Below, one piece after another: positions 1 to 8,036 of a stretch of DNA of 37,131 bases. The notes below the pieces were generated by a model. It saw nothing but the letters and a program-made list of their open reading frames with translations. It had not been told where the DNA came from and searched no databases. Each line of letters opens with the position of its first letter. Position 1 is the first letter of the stretch. The DNA comes from GCA-2687025 sp964473525 (GTDB lineage Bacteria; Poribacteria; WGA-4E; GCA-2687025), in NCBI GenBank assembly GCA_964473525.1, contig CAYYPK010000057.1:1-37131 (forward strand), read 5' to 3'. The position numbers and the translations under genes are program-made.

Positions 1-753
1 CTAGGAGTCTCCTTGGCGAGCGCCGCGCGGACGGCGGCAGCGGCCGTGCACGACGCGGCGGACGTGGGTTCGTTCCCGGTGGTGGGCCGCGGACCCATGG
101 AGATCGAGGTCGACCTCGAGTTCGACGATTGGCGGCTGGCGAACGAGGTGCTCTTCGCTGGCGGCGACACCTGGGAGCCGTTGGGCGGCACGTGGGACGG
201 CGACGACGACTTGTCGGCTACCCTCCAGGTGTTGTGGGAGCCTGCGGGCCTCTATTTCAAGCTCATAGTCACGGATGACGAATACGTAGCGCAGGGCGGC
301 AACCCCTGGGAGAACGACGGCATACAGATGGCGATAGACGCCAGCGCTGGCGAGCTGCCTGCGGGCGCCTTGCCGGGGACGATGCACCTGTACAACTTCA
401 GCATCGCCGATGGGTGGCGCCCTGAGGCAGGGGACTTCCAGGGCGACGCCGACATTCTGATGGATCGCGACGATGCCGCGGGAGAGACCCAGTTCGAGTG
501 GCACATGCCCATCGACATCTTCGCCGAAGATGGCACGGAGCTGTCCGCCGGCATGGAGATCGCGTTCGCGTTCATCGCCAACGACTCGGATCCCGGCGCC
601 GAAGGCCAGACCGGCTGGGTGGGCTGGGGTAACCACACGATCGTCTTCGGGAAGAATCCCGAGGAGATGCAGACGCTCGAGCTGCAGTCGGCTGTGCTAG
701 CCGTCGATGCGGGCGGAAAGCTGGCGACGATGTGGGGCACACTGAGGAAGTGA
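1..753 (+). CDS. CBM9/DOMON-like carbohydrate-binding protein, 5' partial
   Basis: The frame is open to the left edge of the window, so the true start is probably upstream; a TTG at position 13 is the only internal alternative near the edge. The visible N-terminus (LASAARTAAAA) looks like the end of a signal peptide. The body resembles family 9 carbohydrate-binding modules of the DOMON-like fold: an acidic 'EFDDWRLA' opening, then 'DLSATLQVLWEPAGLYFKL', then 'VTDDEY' and 'WENDGIQMAID', a strand pattern typical of extracellular sugar-binding beta sandwiches. There is no catalytic domain in the visible part. The last 18 residues (LAVDAGGKLATMWGTLRK) closely resemble the end of the LamG protein at 7224-8018, although the domains in front are unrelated. 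Secretion and glycan binding are inferred; the ligand is unknown. Confidence 0.7.
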   Translation, partial: LGVSLASAARTAAAAVHDAADVGSFPVVGRGPMEIEVDLEFDDWRLANEVLFAGGDTWEPLGGTWDGDDDLSATLQVLWEPAGLYFKLIVTDDEYVAQGGNPWENDGIQMAIDASAGELPAGALPGTMHLYNFSIADGWRPEAGDFQGDADILMDRDDAAGETQFEWHMPIDIFAEDGTELSAGMEIAFAFIANDSDPGAEGQTGWVGWGNHTIVFGKNPEEMQTLELQSAVLAVDAGGKLATMWGTLRK

Positions 754-1073
754 CGGCCGACCGGCCCTAGCGCGCCCAGGAAGTCGCATAAAGTGGCCCC
801 GTGGCCGTGCCGATGGCATGAGCAGAGCCAGTCGTCACGGCCTGGACCAGGTCAACGTAAACAGGGCAGGCAGATCCTACGCTGACGGCGGACGGCTTTC
901 CTAAGGGGAAAGAACACGAATAATAGGCGCCGCGCTACGGTTTCGGGCTACACTGTAGTGGATGGCTCGGCCGGGGTCGGGTGTGGTCGCGAGGAGCGTT
1001 GGCACGTGTATTGCGTGCTGTGGGGAAAGGCCCGACGAAGTGATGCGGATTGAGTGACCGGAGATCACGGAAT
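754..1073. other. Intergenic stretch without a recognised gene
   Basis: About 320 bases between the CBM9-like gene and the response regulator. I see no convincing ORF with a ribosome binding site, no tRNA-like fold and no copy of the dispersed repeats found elsewhere in the window. A short perfect palindrome-like CACTGTAGTG occurs near 951-960 and could be an operator, but nothing else supports that. Confidence 0.4.
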
Positions 1074-1568
1074 ATGGTGTGCCGACTAGTAGTGGCAGAC
1101 GATCACGAGCGCGTGCGATCGGCGCTCAAGGTTCTCCTTGGGTTGGAGGCCGACATCGACGTGGTTGGCGAAGCGTCCAACGGCGAGGAAGCCGTGGACG
1201 CGGTTAGGCGACTGAAGCCAGACGTACTGTTACTCGACCTGACGATGCCCGTCATGACTGGCATGGAAGCCATACCCCACGTGCGTGAGGCGTCGCCAGA
1301 TACTCGGATCGTCATCCTGACGATGCACAGGGACGCGGACTACATGCGCAAGGCCTTCCAGGCCGGCGCCGTTGGCTACGTCGTCAAGAGCACCGCGGAC
1401 GAGGAAGTCGTTGGCGCGGTGCGTCAGGCGTTCCGAGGCGGCACGTACCAAGACCCGTCGCTGGATCCAGAGGGCGGCGAAGGCGGCGCGCCAAGCACGG
1501 ACGACGACGATAAGGGCATTGTCCGCCGTGAACGCGCTCTATTCAGGCGTTTCGCCCTGGCTTGGTAG
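1074..1568 (+). CDS. Receiver-only response regulator, NarL/FixJ type, no output domain
   Basis: A complete CheY-like receiver of the NarL/FixJ subfamily, 164 residues from ATG 1074. The acidic pair D9-D10 (VVADDH), phospho-acceptor D55 (LLLDLTMP), switch T83 (ILTMH) and K105 (YVVKS) are all present, so phosphorylation and switching are expected. The helix after strand 5 ends in the NarL-like 'AVRQAFRGGTYQDPSL'. Where a LuxR-type helix-turn-helix normally follows, there are about 35 low-complexity, charged residues and a stop. I looked in the other two frames downstream and found no helix-turn-helix to rescue. A TTG at 1050 could add eight residues, but the ATG starts where the family starts and has a GGAG about 10 nt upstream. 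No histidine kinase is nearby, so it is an orphan. Confidence 0.82.
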   Translation: MVCRLVVADDHERVRSALKVLLGLEADIDVVGEASNGEEAVDAVRRLKPDVLLLDLTMPVMTGMEAIPHVREASPDTRIVILTMHRDADYMRKAFQAGAVGYVVKSTADEEVVGAVRQAFRGGTYQDPSLDPEGGEGGAPSTDDDDKGIVRRERALFRRFALAW

Positions 1569-1680
1569 CGCTGCGCCAGCGTACGATTGCGCCTGTCCTG
1601 CCGGCCTCCATCCCGGCCTAATGCTCAATACCACTCCCGCAGGTTCGCCCGCCCGTCGCCACCACGCGCAACAGCGTTCG

Positions 1681-2550
1681 CTACTGAGTCAGACTGTCGT
1701 ACAGCGAACCCACCCAGTCGTCTGGTCCGATGAAGCCGGTTCCCCATTCGCCGTCGTAGTCCGCGTTGGGCCGCGCGGCAATGGCCTCCTCGCGCGTCTT
1801 CCCCTCGGCAATCACCGACACCATTCGCTCGCGGCAGGTAGTTAGCACCGCGCGGTACCGACGTAGATCCTCCACGTCCGACAGCGGACCATGTCCGGGG
1901 ATGATCCGCGTGTCCGCGTCCATCAGAGCCGTGGCCCTGTCGACCGCCGAGATGAGCCCATCAATCGAGCCGCCGCTCCCCACATCAATGAACGGGTAAT
2001 CGCCGCTGAAGAACGTGTCCCCCATGTGGACCACGTTGGCGTTGCGAAAGTGTACGATTCCGTCCCCGTCGGTGTGCGCATGTGCAACATGGAAGGCGTG
2101 GATCTCGTCCCCGTTCTGGTGGAACGTGACCGTGTCGGTGAAGGTAACCACCGGAGCCGCCCCGTCCGCTCCGTCGGCCAGACGTAGACGGACGTTGTCG
2201 TGCGCGACCACGAGAGCTCCCGCCGCCGCGAGGTTGGCGTTGCCGCCCGTATGGTCACCGTGGTGATGCGTGTTGAACACGAACTTCACGGGGCGATCCG
2301 TGACACTGGCTACCGCGCTCAAGATCTTCTCGGTCAGCGGCGCGAATTGGTCGTCGATGAGGAACGCGCCATCGTCTCCCACCGACAGCCCCATATTCCC
2401 GCCCTGCCCCGTCAGCATGTAGATGTCGTCGGCGACTTCCGTGACGTCGATCGTCGCCTCGTCGTCTTGAGCCGCCGCCCCGATGACCAGGGCGATGAGC
2501 AGCCCTGCGGTCGCGGCGTACCGCGAAAGCCGGTCGTGTGCAGCGCGCAT
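1681..2550 (-). CDS. Exported MBL-fold metallo-hydrolase
   Basis: A metallo-beta-lactamase-fold protein of about 289 residues. The start at 2550 is preceded by GAGGA about 7 nt upstream and opens with a signal peptide (residues 1-28, hydrophobic core ATAGLLIALVIGAAA), so the product is periplasmic or exported. Residues 95-100 form the metal-binding HHHGDH motif. They are followed by the downstream His-bearing segments 'HAHTDGD', 'VVHMGDTFF' and 'IIPGHGPL', giving the usual dinuclear zinc ligands. The pattern resembles the secreted MBL-fold hydrolases near the subclass B family (quinoprotein-relay-type hydrolases) rather than a proven antibiotic-resistance enzyme. An upstream in-frame ATG at 2670 would put 40 non-hydrophobic residues before the signal peptide and is unlikely. 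It is divergent from the TPR-methyltransferase gene. The substrate is unknown. Confidence 0.85.
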   Translation of the reverse strand: MRAAHDRLSRYAATAGLLIALVIGAAAQDDEATIDVTEVADDIYMLTGQGGNMGLSVGDDGAFLIDDQFAPLTEKILSAVASVTDRPVKFVFNTHHHGDHTGGNANLAAAGALVVAHDNVRLRLADGADGAAPVVTFTDTVTFHQNGDEIHAFHVAHAHTDGDGIVHFRNANVVHMGDTFFSGDYPFIDVGSGGSIDGLISAVDRATALMDADTRIIPGHGPLSDVEDLRRYRAVLTTCRERMVSVIAEGKTREEAIAARPNADYDGEWGTGFIGPDDWVGSLYDSLTQ

Positions 2551-2706
2551 GGCGATATTCCTCACATGAGTCAGCAGGCGACGCGACGACGCCCGCCATG
2601 CTACGCCGCGAGGGACACCCGCGCAACGCGCCGACAGTTGGATATCAGGGATGCCCGGCAGCGGCGCCATCGCCCTCCGGCGTTGGCCTAGTGGGCTCCT
2701 GCCTGT

Positions 2707-4710
2707 ATGCTTAGCCGCTACACGATACGCCGCCCTTCACCGACCACCAGCCGGACACCCAGCGTGGACCACGAGACAGATCTACGGGAGGCGCACGCGC
2801 TTTGGCAGCGCGGCGACCTGGAGGAAGCCGAGCGCACGTTACGCGCCATCATACGGGCGGATCCCACCCACGTGGGAGCTACGCACGAGCTGGGGGCTCT
2901 GCTCGTGCAGGGCGGTCAGCACCAGCTAGGCATCTCCCTCCTGAAGCGCGCCATCTCACTCGACCCGTCGCCGTCACGCATCAACGACCTGGGGCTGGCG
3001 CACGTGGCGGCTAGCAACATCGGGGAGGCGCTGAACGCGTTTCGAGACGCGGTCGTCATGGACCCGACGTACGCCGAGGGCTTCAACAGCCTCGGCCGCG
3101 CCCTGCTCAACGTCGGGCAGGCCGAGGCAGGCGCGGACGCGTTGCGTCGCGCGCTGCATCTCGACCAGCATAGCGGGGACGCATGGTCTCGGTTCTGCGC
3201 CGCGCTGCGCGAGGCCGCCGCGCCGGGAGCCAACGCCCTCTTGGCCACGGAAATCGCGATGGGGCTCTCGATGCCCGGGCCGCACCGCGAGCACCTGGTC
3301 ACGTTCGCGATAGGCGTCGTCACCGCCGACCCGGCCCTACAGGCGATACTGCGCGCCGCATCCCTAGGTGACATGGAGACCGTCCGCGCGCATCTGTTTG
3401 GGCAGAGCGTCGAGCGGATCATGAGCGGCGAGTTGATGCCCCGCTTGCTGGCGGTCGGCGTGCTCCCGAGTCCGCCATACGAGACGCTCTTCACGGAGCT
3501 ACGACGCCGATTTGCCCTGGACATGCAGGCGGGACGGTTCAGCGCGAGTCACGACAAGCTGCCGTTCCTGTGCGGCCTCGCCCACCAGTGCTTCCTGAAC
3601 GGCTACGTGTGGGACGAACGACTCGACGAGTCCGACGCCGTGAGCGATCTCGTTCAGGCTGTCGCCTCGGAGATCAACCGTCCGACGCCGACGACGCCCC
3701 TGCGAATCGCCATCCTGGCGGCGTACGCGCCGCTCGCCACGCTGCCGTTCGCCGACGACATCGCGGAATACGCGGCGGAGCAAGCGTCCCAGGAACTGCA
3801 AGACCTCGCGCGCGCGCAGGTCGTCGAACCTGGCCGGGAGGCTGCGCTCGTCGCCAAGGTCGGAGCGCCTCCGCCCAGCGAGAACGCGGCTTGCAGCCGG
3901 TGGGTGGATGCAGCCGCCGTGCAGCCCGTCGCGCTGTCCGCGATGCTCAGCCTTCGTTTCCCTGACCTTCGCGGCGCCGGGCTCGAGGGCCTCGACACGC
4001 CGCGTGTTCTTGTCCGCGGGTGCGGGCCTGGCAAGGACGCCATCGCCTGGGCGCGCAACGTCGAGGACGCGTCCGTCGTGGGCGTGGAGTCGAACCACGC
4101 GGAACTCGGCCTCGCCCTCCGCAAGGCGCAAGAGCTCGGCGTGAGCAACGCAAGCTTCGTCTCCTCGGACCCCGGCGACGGGTTCGATGTGGTGGCGTGT
4201 CCCGTCGTGCTCGCCGAGGACGGCGATCTGATCTCGGCGCTTCGTACGACGGGCGATCTGGCCCGCCCTGGCGGTTGGCTCCATGTTGGGGTGCAAGCCG
4301 AGGCGTGCCGCGCGCACATGGAATCCGCGCGCGAATTCGCGCGAAGCGGAGGCTACGACGCCTCCGCCGTGGGCGTGCGAGCCTGTAGGCGCGCCTATCA
4401 GGATCTGTCGGATGATGTCGAGTGGAAGGATGTAGGGCGCCACTTCGGGCTGCACACACGCGCGGGGTGCCACGAGCTGTTCTTCGGCGGCGACCGCCCC
4501 TACGCCACTATCTCGACCCTCGCGCGAGCGCTCGAAGCCAACGCGCTGGAGTTCGTGGGCTTCGAGAACGAGAACGCGATAGCGGTCTACCAGCGCGCGT
4601 TCCCCAGGGACGCGGCGGCGCGCGATCTGGACGCATGGGCAGAGCTGGAGCGCGAGGAACCCGACCTGTTCACGCCGATGTACACGTTCTGGGCGCGCAA
4701 GCGGGCGTAA
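2707..4710 (+). CDS. TPR repeat protein fused to a class I SAM methyltransferase-like domain
   Basis: A 667-residue two-part protein. Residues about 24-160 hold tetratricopeptide repeats (ALWQRGDLEEAERTL, LGALLVQGG, GEALNAFRDAVVMDP, LGRALLNVGQAEAGADALRRAL). A helical middle contains 'FLCGLAHQCFLNGYVWDE', a segment I associate with TPR-methyltransferases of marine and environmental bacteria. A Rossmann methyltransferase core follows: motif I RGCGPGKD at 437-444, then the acidic E461 ending strand 2 (VVGVESNH), and a late motif 'LARPGGWLHVGV'. The start is uncertain because no clear Shine-Dalgarno precedes ATG 2707, and GTG 2764 is an in-frame alternative just before the first TPR. The gene lies 25 nt before the Ldh-type dehydrogenase and is probably cotranscribed with it. 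A protein or small-molecule methylation target cannot be inferred. Confidence 0.8.
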   Translation: MLSRYTIRRPSPTTSRTPSVDHETDLREAHALWQRGDLEEAERTLRAIIRADPTHVGATHELGALLVQGGQHQLGISLLKRAISLDPSPSRINDLGLAHVAASNIGEALNAFRDAVVMDPTYAEGFNSLGRALLNVGQAEAGADALRRALHLDQHSGDAWSRFCAALREAAAPGANALLATEIAMGLSMPGPHREHLVTFAIGVVTADPALQAILRAASLGDMETVRAHLFGQSVERIMSGELMPRLLAVGVLPSPPYETLFTELRRRFALDMQAGRFSASHDKLPFLCGLAHQCFLNGYVWDERLDESDAVSDLVQAVASEINRPTPTTPLRIAILAAYAPLATLPFADDIAEYAAEQASQELQDLARAQVVEPGREAALVAKVGAPPPSENAACSRWVDAAAVQPVALSAMLSLRFPDLRGAGLEGLDTPRVLVRGCGPGKDAIAWARNVEDASVVGVESNHAELGLALRKAQELGVSNASFVSSDPGDGFDVVACPVVLAEDGDLISALRTTGDLARPGGWLHVGVQAEACRAHMESAREFARSGGYDASAVGVRACRRAYQDLSDDVEWKDVGRHFGLHTRAGCHELFFGGDRPYATISTLARALEANALEFVGFENENAIAVYQRAFPRDAAARDLDAWAELEREEPDLFTPMYTFWARKRA

Positions 4711-4735
4711 GCGTCGGACGTGGAGGGAGATCGCG

Positions 4736-5767
4736 ATGTCTGAGACGCGCCGCGTTCCCGCCGACAGCCTGCACGCGTTCGTTGTCGGACTTGCGGAGCA
4801 TCTTGGCACGCCGACCGACATCGCGGAGATCGTGGCGACAACGCTCGTGAACGCCGACCTGGCGGGACATACCTCCCACGGCGTGTTCCAGATCCCCAAC
4901 TATCTCAGTGCGGTCGAACACGGTAGGCTGGTTCCGGCCGCTCGCCCGACAGTCGAGCGCGAGATGCCCGCCTCCGCTACCGTGAACGCCCAGTCTGGCT
5001 GGGGACACTACTCCGCGTGGTGGACCATGCGGCGACTGATCGAGAAGGCGCGCGGGACCGGTGTCGCCTGCGCGAGCGTTGGGGCCGTCCAGCACGTAGG
5101 GCGCCTGGGCGAATACGCCGAACAGGCAGCGGCGGAGGGATGCGTCGGCATCATCTCCGTGGGGTGGGGCGGACGGAACGTCGGCCCTGCCGCGCCGCAC
5201 GGCGGCACATCGATGACCCTCGGGACCAATCCCTTCACCGTTGGGGCCCCAACGGGCGACGACACGCCGTTCGTCTCCGACTTCGCGACCACCGCCGTCG
5301 CGCACGGCAAGGTAGCTGTCGCCCAGCTCAACGGCACGGATGTCCCGCCGGACTGCATCGTGGACGGCGACGGAGCCGCGACGGTGGACCCCAACGCGTT
5401 CTTCGACGGCGGCGCGCTTCGCCTGTTCGGCGGACACAAGGGGTACGCGCTCTCGCTGGTGACGTGCATTCTCGCCCAGCTCAACGGCGAATACGACGAG
5501 GAGCGGCGACACGTCCACGGCGTCTTCATGCAGGCGATCGACATCGGCGCGTTTCAGCCCCTGGAAACGTACCAGACGCACGTGCGGTCGCTGATGGACG
5601 ACATGCGCGCATCGGACCCCGCCCCGGGCGTCGAGGCCGTGCTGGCGCCGGGTGATCCTGAGAAACAGGCGCGCGAGCGGCAGCTCACAGGTGGGGTTGA
5701 GTTCACTCCCGCCCTGTTCGACCGACTCACCAAATCAGCGGAGCGCGCTGGCGTCGAGCCCCTGTAG
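4736..5767 (+). CDS. Ldh2/malate-lactate dehydrogenase family oxidoreductase
   Basis: A 343-residue NAD(P)-dependent 2-hydroxyacid/2-oxoacid oxidoreductase of the Ldh2 family (YlbC, ureidoglycolate dehydrogenase, sulfolactate dehydrogenase, delta-1-piperideine-2-carboxylate reductase relatives). This fold is distinct from classical lactate dehydrogenase. Family landmarks are present: 'DLAGHTSHGV' at 41-50 with catalytic-type H48, 'QHVGRLGEYAEQA', 'GTNPFTVGAP', and 'FGGHKGYALSLV' near the cofactor site. A strong GGAGGGAG precedes the ATG. The substrate cannot be assigned; ureidoglycolate or malate-like acids are possible. It is the second gene of a probable two-gene unit and faces the minus-strand gene at 5795. 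An inverted repeat GCCGGTAC/GTACCGGC (5780-5787 and 5808-5815) spans the convergent junction and may help end transcription. Confidence 0.88.
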   Translation: MSETRRVPADSLHAFVVGLAEHLGTPTDIAEIVATTLVNADLAGHTSHGVFQIPNYLSAVEHGRLVPAARPTVEREMPASATVNAQSGWGHYSAWWTMRRLIEKARGTGVACASVGAVQHVGRLGEYAEQAAAEGCVGIISVGWGGRNVGPAAPHGGTSMTLGTNPFTVGAPTGDDTPFVSDFATTAVAHGKVAVAQLNGTDVPPDCIVDGDGAATVDPNAFFDGGALRLFGGHKGYALSLVTCILAQLNGEYDEERRHVHGVFMQAIDIGAFQPLETYQTHVRSLMDDMRASDPAPGVEAVLAPGDPEKQARERQLTGGVEFTPALFDRLTKSAERAGVEPL

Positions 5768-5794
5768 GGCCGTCCGACTGCCGGTACTCGTCAC

Positions 5795-6916
5795 CTAGAC
5801 CGCGCGCGTACCGGCCGCGAGACGTAGCGCGCCGTTTGCTCCCTTGCCCGGCCCGGCGACCAACGCCCCGAAGGAGCAATGGCGGGTACAGAGGTCGAGC
5901 TTGTGCCGCAAGAGCATCACCAGCCAGCGTTTCGCCGGCGACATCGCCCCGAGCTCCGCTAACGCGTTCGCGTCGCCGTCGAGCCACGCCGTCATGTCGC
6001 GCACGACCCGCTCGTACCACGCCTTTGCGTCGGCGAAGTCCACGTACGTGTCGCCCGAGTCCAGTATGGCGGCGTGCTCGGTCAGGGGGCTCCCGCCCAT
6101 GGCGCCTATGTCGCCGACGATTCGCTCCACGTAGCGGAACACCTTGGGGGCGCATAGCCACGTCGACTCAATGGCGTCGATAAGCTTGTCTGCGACGGCT
6201 TCTGGTACGAGCTCGCGGATGCGCGCCGCCCGCTCCTGCGTGCGCGGCAGCAGCCGTTGCGCGAAGTAGGGGTCGGCATAGGGTGGGTTTCCGTACGTAT
6301 CTCCCGACCCGCGCACATCGCCGCTGTAAACATCAAGCTGGAAGGCGTCGCGCTTGTCGTCGAACCACGTCAGCGTCTTGATCCACCAGCGCAGCCGCGA
6401 GATGAGGTGCTCCGTGAGGAGAACCTTCGCCTCGTCGCGCTCGCCTAACGCCGCGTACACGTTCGTCACGATGGTCGCCCAGTCCTGGCCGATGTCGTCT
6501 CGCCGCAGCCGCAGTTCCTCCTGCGCAACGTCGAGTGGCGCCTCCTGGGCCCACGCGTCCAGGCAGTACACGACGTAGAGCATCCGTCGCTTGCGTTCCG
6601 GCGGGGCGGTGTAGCAGCCGAGCACGAACTCAGGCGCGCTTTCCTCGCCAATCGCGCGCAGGATCTGGTTGAGGGGCGTCGGGAAGCTGGCGTGGCCGCA
6701 CATACTCATCGGGTCGATCATGCGGCGGATGATGGTCAACGCCCACGCTGGCGCCTCGTCCAACGACATCTCCTGGTCGAAGATGGCGCGTAGTTCGGCC
6801 GACGCTGGCAGATCCTCGCCATATTGCGCGGAGCCGTCCCACCCCGCGCTGTACGGCGTGCACGCCCACGCGCTCGCGGTGTGGCTCTGGGCGAAATTCT
6901 CGGCGTTCCAGTCCAT
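5795..6916 (-). CDS. Hypothetical protein, 373 aa, no recognised family
   Basis: I do not recognise this protein. The start at 6916 is preceded by AGAGAGAAAGG and gives about 373 residues; the frame stays open further upstream, but that extension is basic and of low quality. The sequence is mostly helical with a Trp/Arg-rich middle ('LISRLRWWIKTLTWFDDKRDAF') and a motif 'SGDTYGNPPYADPYFAQRLLP'. There is no signal peptide or membrane segment, so it is probably cytoplasmic. A few scattered Cys and His residues form no obvious metal site. It stands alone between a convergent dehydrogenase and a divergent LamG gene. Codon usage looks like its neighbours, so it is probably real and expressed. Confidence 0.65.
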   Translation of the reverse strand: MDWNAENFAQSHTASAWACTPYSAGWDGSAQYGEDLPASAELRAIFDQEMSLDEAPAWALTIIRRMIDPMSMCGHASFPTPLNQILRAIGEESAPEFVLGCYTAPPERKRRMLYVVYCLDAWAQEAPLDVAQEELRLRRDDIGQDWATIVTNVYAALGERDEAKVLLTEHLISRLRWWIKTLTWFDDKRDAFQLDVYSGDVRGSGDTYGNPPYADPYFAQRLLPRTQERAARIRELVPEAVADKLIDAIESTWLCAPKVFRYVERIVGDIGAMGGSPLTEHAAILDSGDTYVDFADAKAWYERVVRDMTAWLDGDANALAELGAMSPAKRWLVMLLRHKLDLCTRHCSFGALVAGPGKGANGALRLAAGTRAV

Positions 6917-7223
6917 TGGCCTTTCTCTCTCGCTTAGCGCGTCGCGAATTGGGGTCCACGGTGGACGGATGTTGGGCCAGAATGCCTGGCCGTCAACGGC
7001 CGAATGCCGCGCGCGACGGGATGCATCCGTCGTGCGTCGCCATCGGGACGCGCGAACGCCCGGGCTGGCGGCGCGAGCCATACCCGGCTCCGCACTGCTG
7101 GCGCCTCGGCTCGGCCTGCCGCGGACGGCTCTCCCCGCATCGTGTATAGGGTTGTGGCTTCCCCGCAGGGCGCCTCATCATACCGGCGCACACTGAGCAC
7201 GGCTACCGAACGAGGAGGCACAG
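6917..7223. other. Divergent intergenic region
   Basis: About 307 bases between two divergently transcribed genes, so it should contain both promoters. I see no convincing ORF. A perfect GGATGCATCC palindrome lies near 7019-7028. The stretch just before the LamG gene carries its ribosome binding site (GAGGAGG at about 7211-7217). Nothing else is recognisable. Confidence 0.4.
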
Positions 7224-8018
7224 ATGCACCGACTAGTGAAATGCAGTTGCGTAGCGGCCGCCGCGCTTCTCCTGATCGCCGGAGTGGGTCGCGCGGCCAA
7301 CGTGGACCCGACGCTCATCCTGTACATGCCGTTCGACAACATCACGGCCAACGAGGCGACCGACTTCAGCGGCGTGAACAACCACGGCGAGCTCATGAAA
7401 GGCGCGCTGCTCTCGGACGAAAACGCCGTCTTCGGTGGCGCGCTCGAGCTGGAGCCCAGCGCACACGTCGTCGTACCGAGCGATCCCTCGCTGAACCTGC
7501 AGAACATGACGCTGATGTTCTTCTGCCGCTTCGACAGCGAACCGGACGCCATCCAGAACGGTATTGAACGCACTCCTGCCTGGGGCGTGGGTCACTACAA
7601 CCTTAACGGCGATTACAACGGCGGCGTGATCTTGCAGATCTTCGACCTGGACGACGGCTGCGACGACGAGCTCCAGGTGGGCAACGTCGTGGACGGCGAG
7701 TGGCACCACGTGGCGGCCACGTACGATAGCGAGAAGATCGTCATCTACATTGATGGCGACGACGTCGGCGGAGGCCCGTGTGAGGGTGAGATCGCGGAGT
7801 CCACCATGCCCCTGTACATCGGCGCCAGAGGCGGCTCGGGCCGCTTCACCGATGGAGCATACGACGAGATTCGGATGTACAACCGGGTTCTGAGGAAGGG
7901 CGACATCAACGACGTCATGGACGAGGGCCCCATCGAGTTGCTCGCGGTCGATCCGCGCGACCGCGCCGCAGTGACCTGGGGAACGCTCAAGACCGGCGTT
8001 CCCGCCTTGCACCGGTAA
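7224..8018 (+). CDS. Secreted LamG (concanavalin A-like) domain protein
   Basis: A 264-residue secreted protein. Residues 1-24 form a signal peptide ending near 'GVGRA', and GAGGAGG lies at good spacing before the ATG. The mature part is one LamG/Laminin-G-3 type jelly-roll: 'LILYMPFDNI', 'FSGVNNHGELMKGA', 'GALELEPSAHVVVPSDPSLNL', 'MTLMFFCRFDS', 'WHHVAATYDSEKIVIYIDGDDV' and 'YDEIRMYNRVL', the classic strand order ending in 'DEIRIYNRAL'. Such domains bind carbohydrate or protein surfaces. There is no catalytic domain. The C-terminus carries LLAVDPRDRAAVTWGTLK plus eight residues, matching the tail of the CBM9-like protein at the left edge. Its end lies only 18 nt from the end of the convergent dioxygenase gene. 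Confidence 0.85.
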   Translation: MHRLVKCSCVAAAALLLIAGVGRAANVDPTLILYMPFDNITANEATDFSGVNNHGELMKGALLSDENAVFGGALELEPSAHVVVPSDPSLNLQNMTLMFFCRFDSEPDAIQNGIERTPAWGVGHYNLNGDYNGGVILQIFDLDDGCDDELQVGNVVDGEWHHVAATYDSEKIVIYIDGDDVGGGPCEGEIAESTMPLYIGARGGSGRFTDGAYDEIRMYNRVLRKGDINDVMDEGPIELLAVDPRDRAAVTWGTLKTGVPALHR

Positions 8019-8036
8019 CACGACCGTCGGCGCCCG

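Noticed and set aside
1600..1617. Small GCCGG/CCGGC hairpin between the response regulator and the MBL hydrolase
   Set aside because: Only a 5-bp stem in GC-rich sequence; not distinguishable from chance.
1500..1845. A helix-turn-helix for the response regulator in another frame
   Set aside because: I read the other two frames past the stop and found no LuxR-type sequence; the overlapping frame gives low-complexity sequence.
1681..2550. Beta-lactamase resistance gene
   Set aside because: The MBL fold and HHHGDH motif are common to many hydrolases and no subclass-specific ligand set was established.
3499..4899. A 466-residue minus-strand open frame opposite the TPR-methyltransferase
   Set aside because: It is the antisense shadow of a well-supported plus-strand gene, has no domain or Shine-Dalgarno, and arises from the high GC content.
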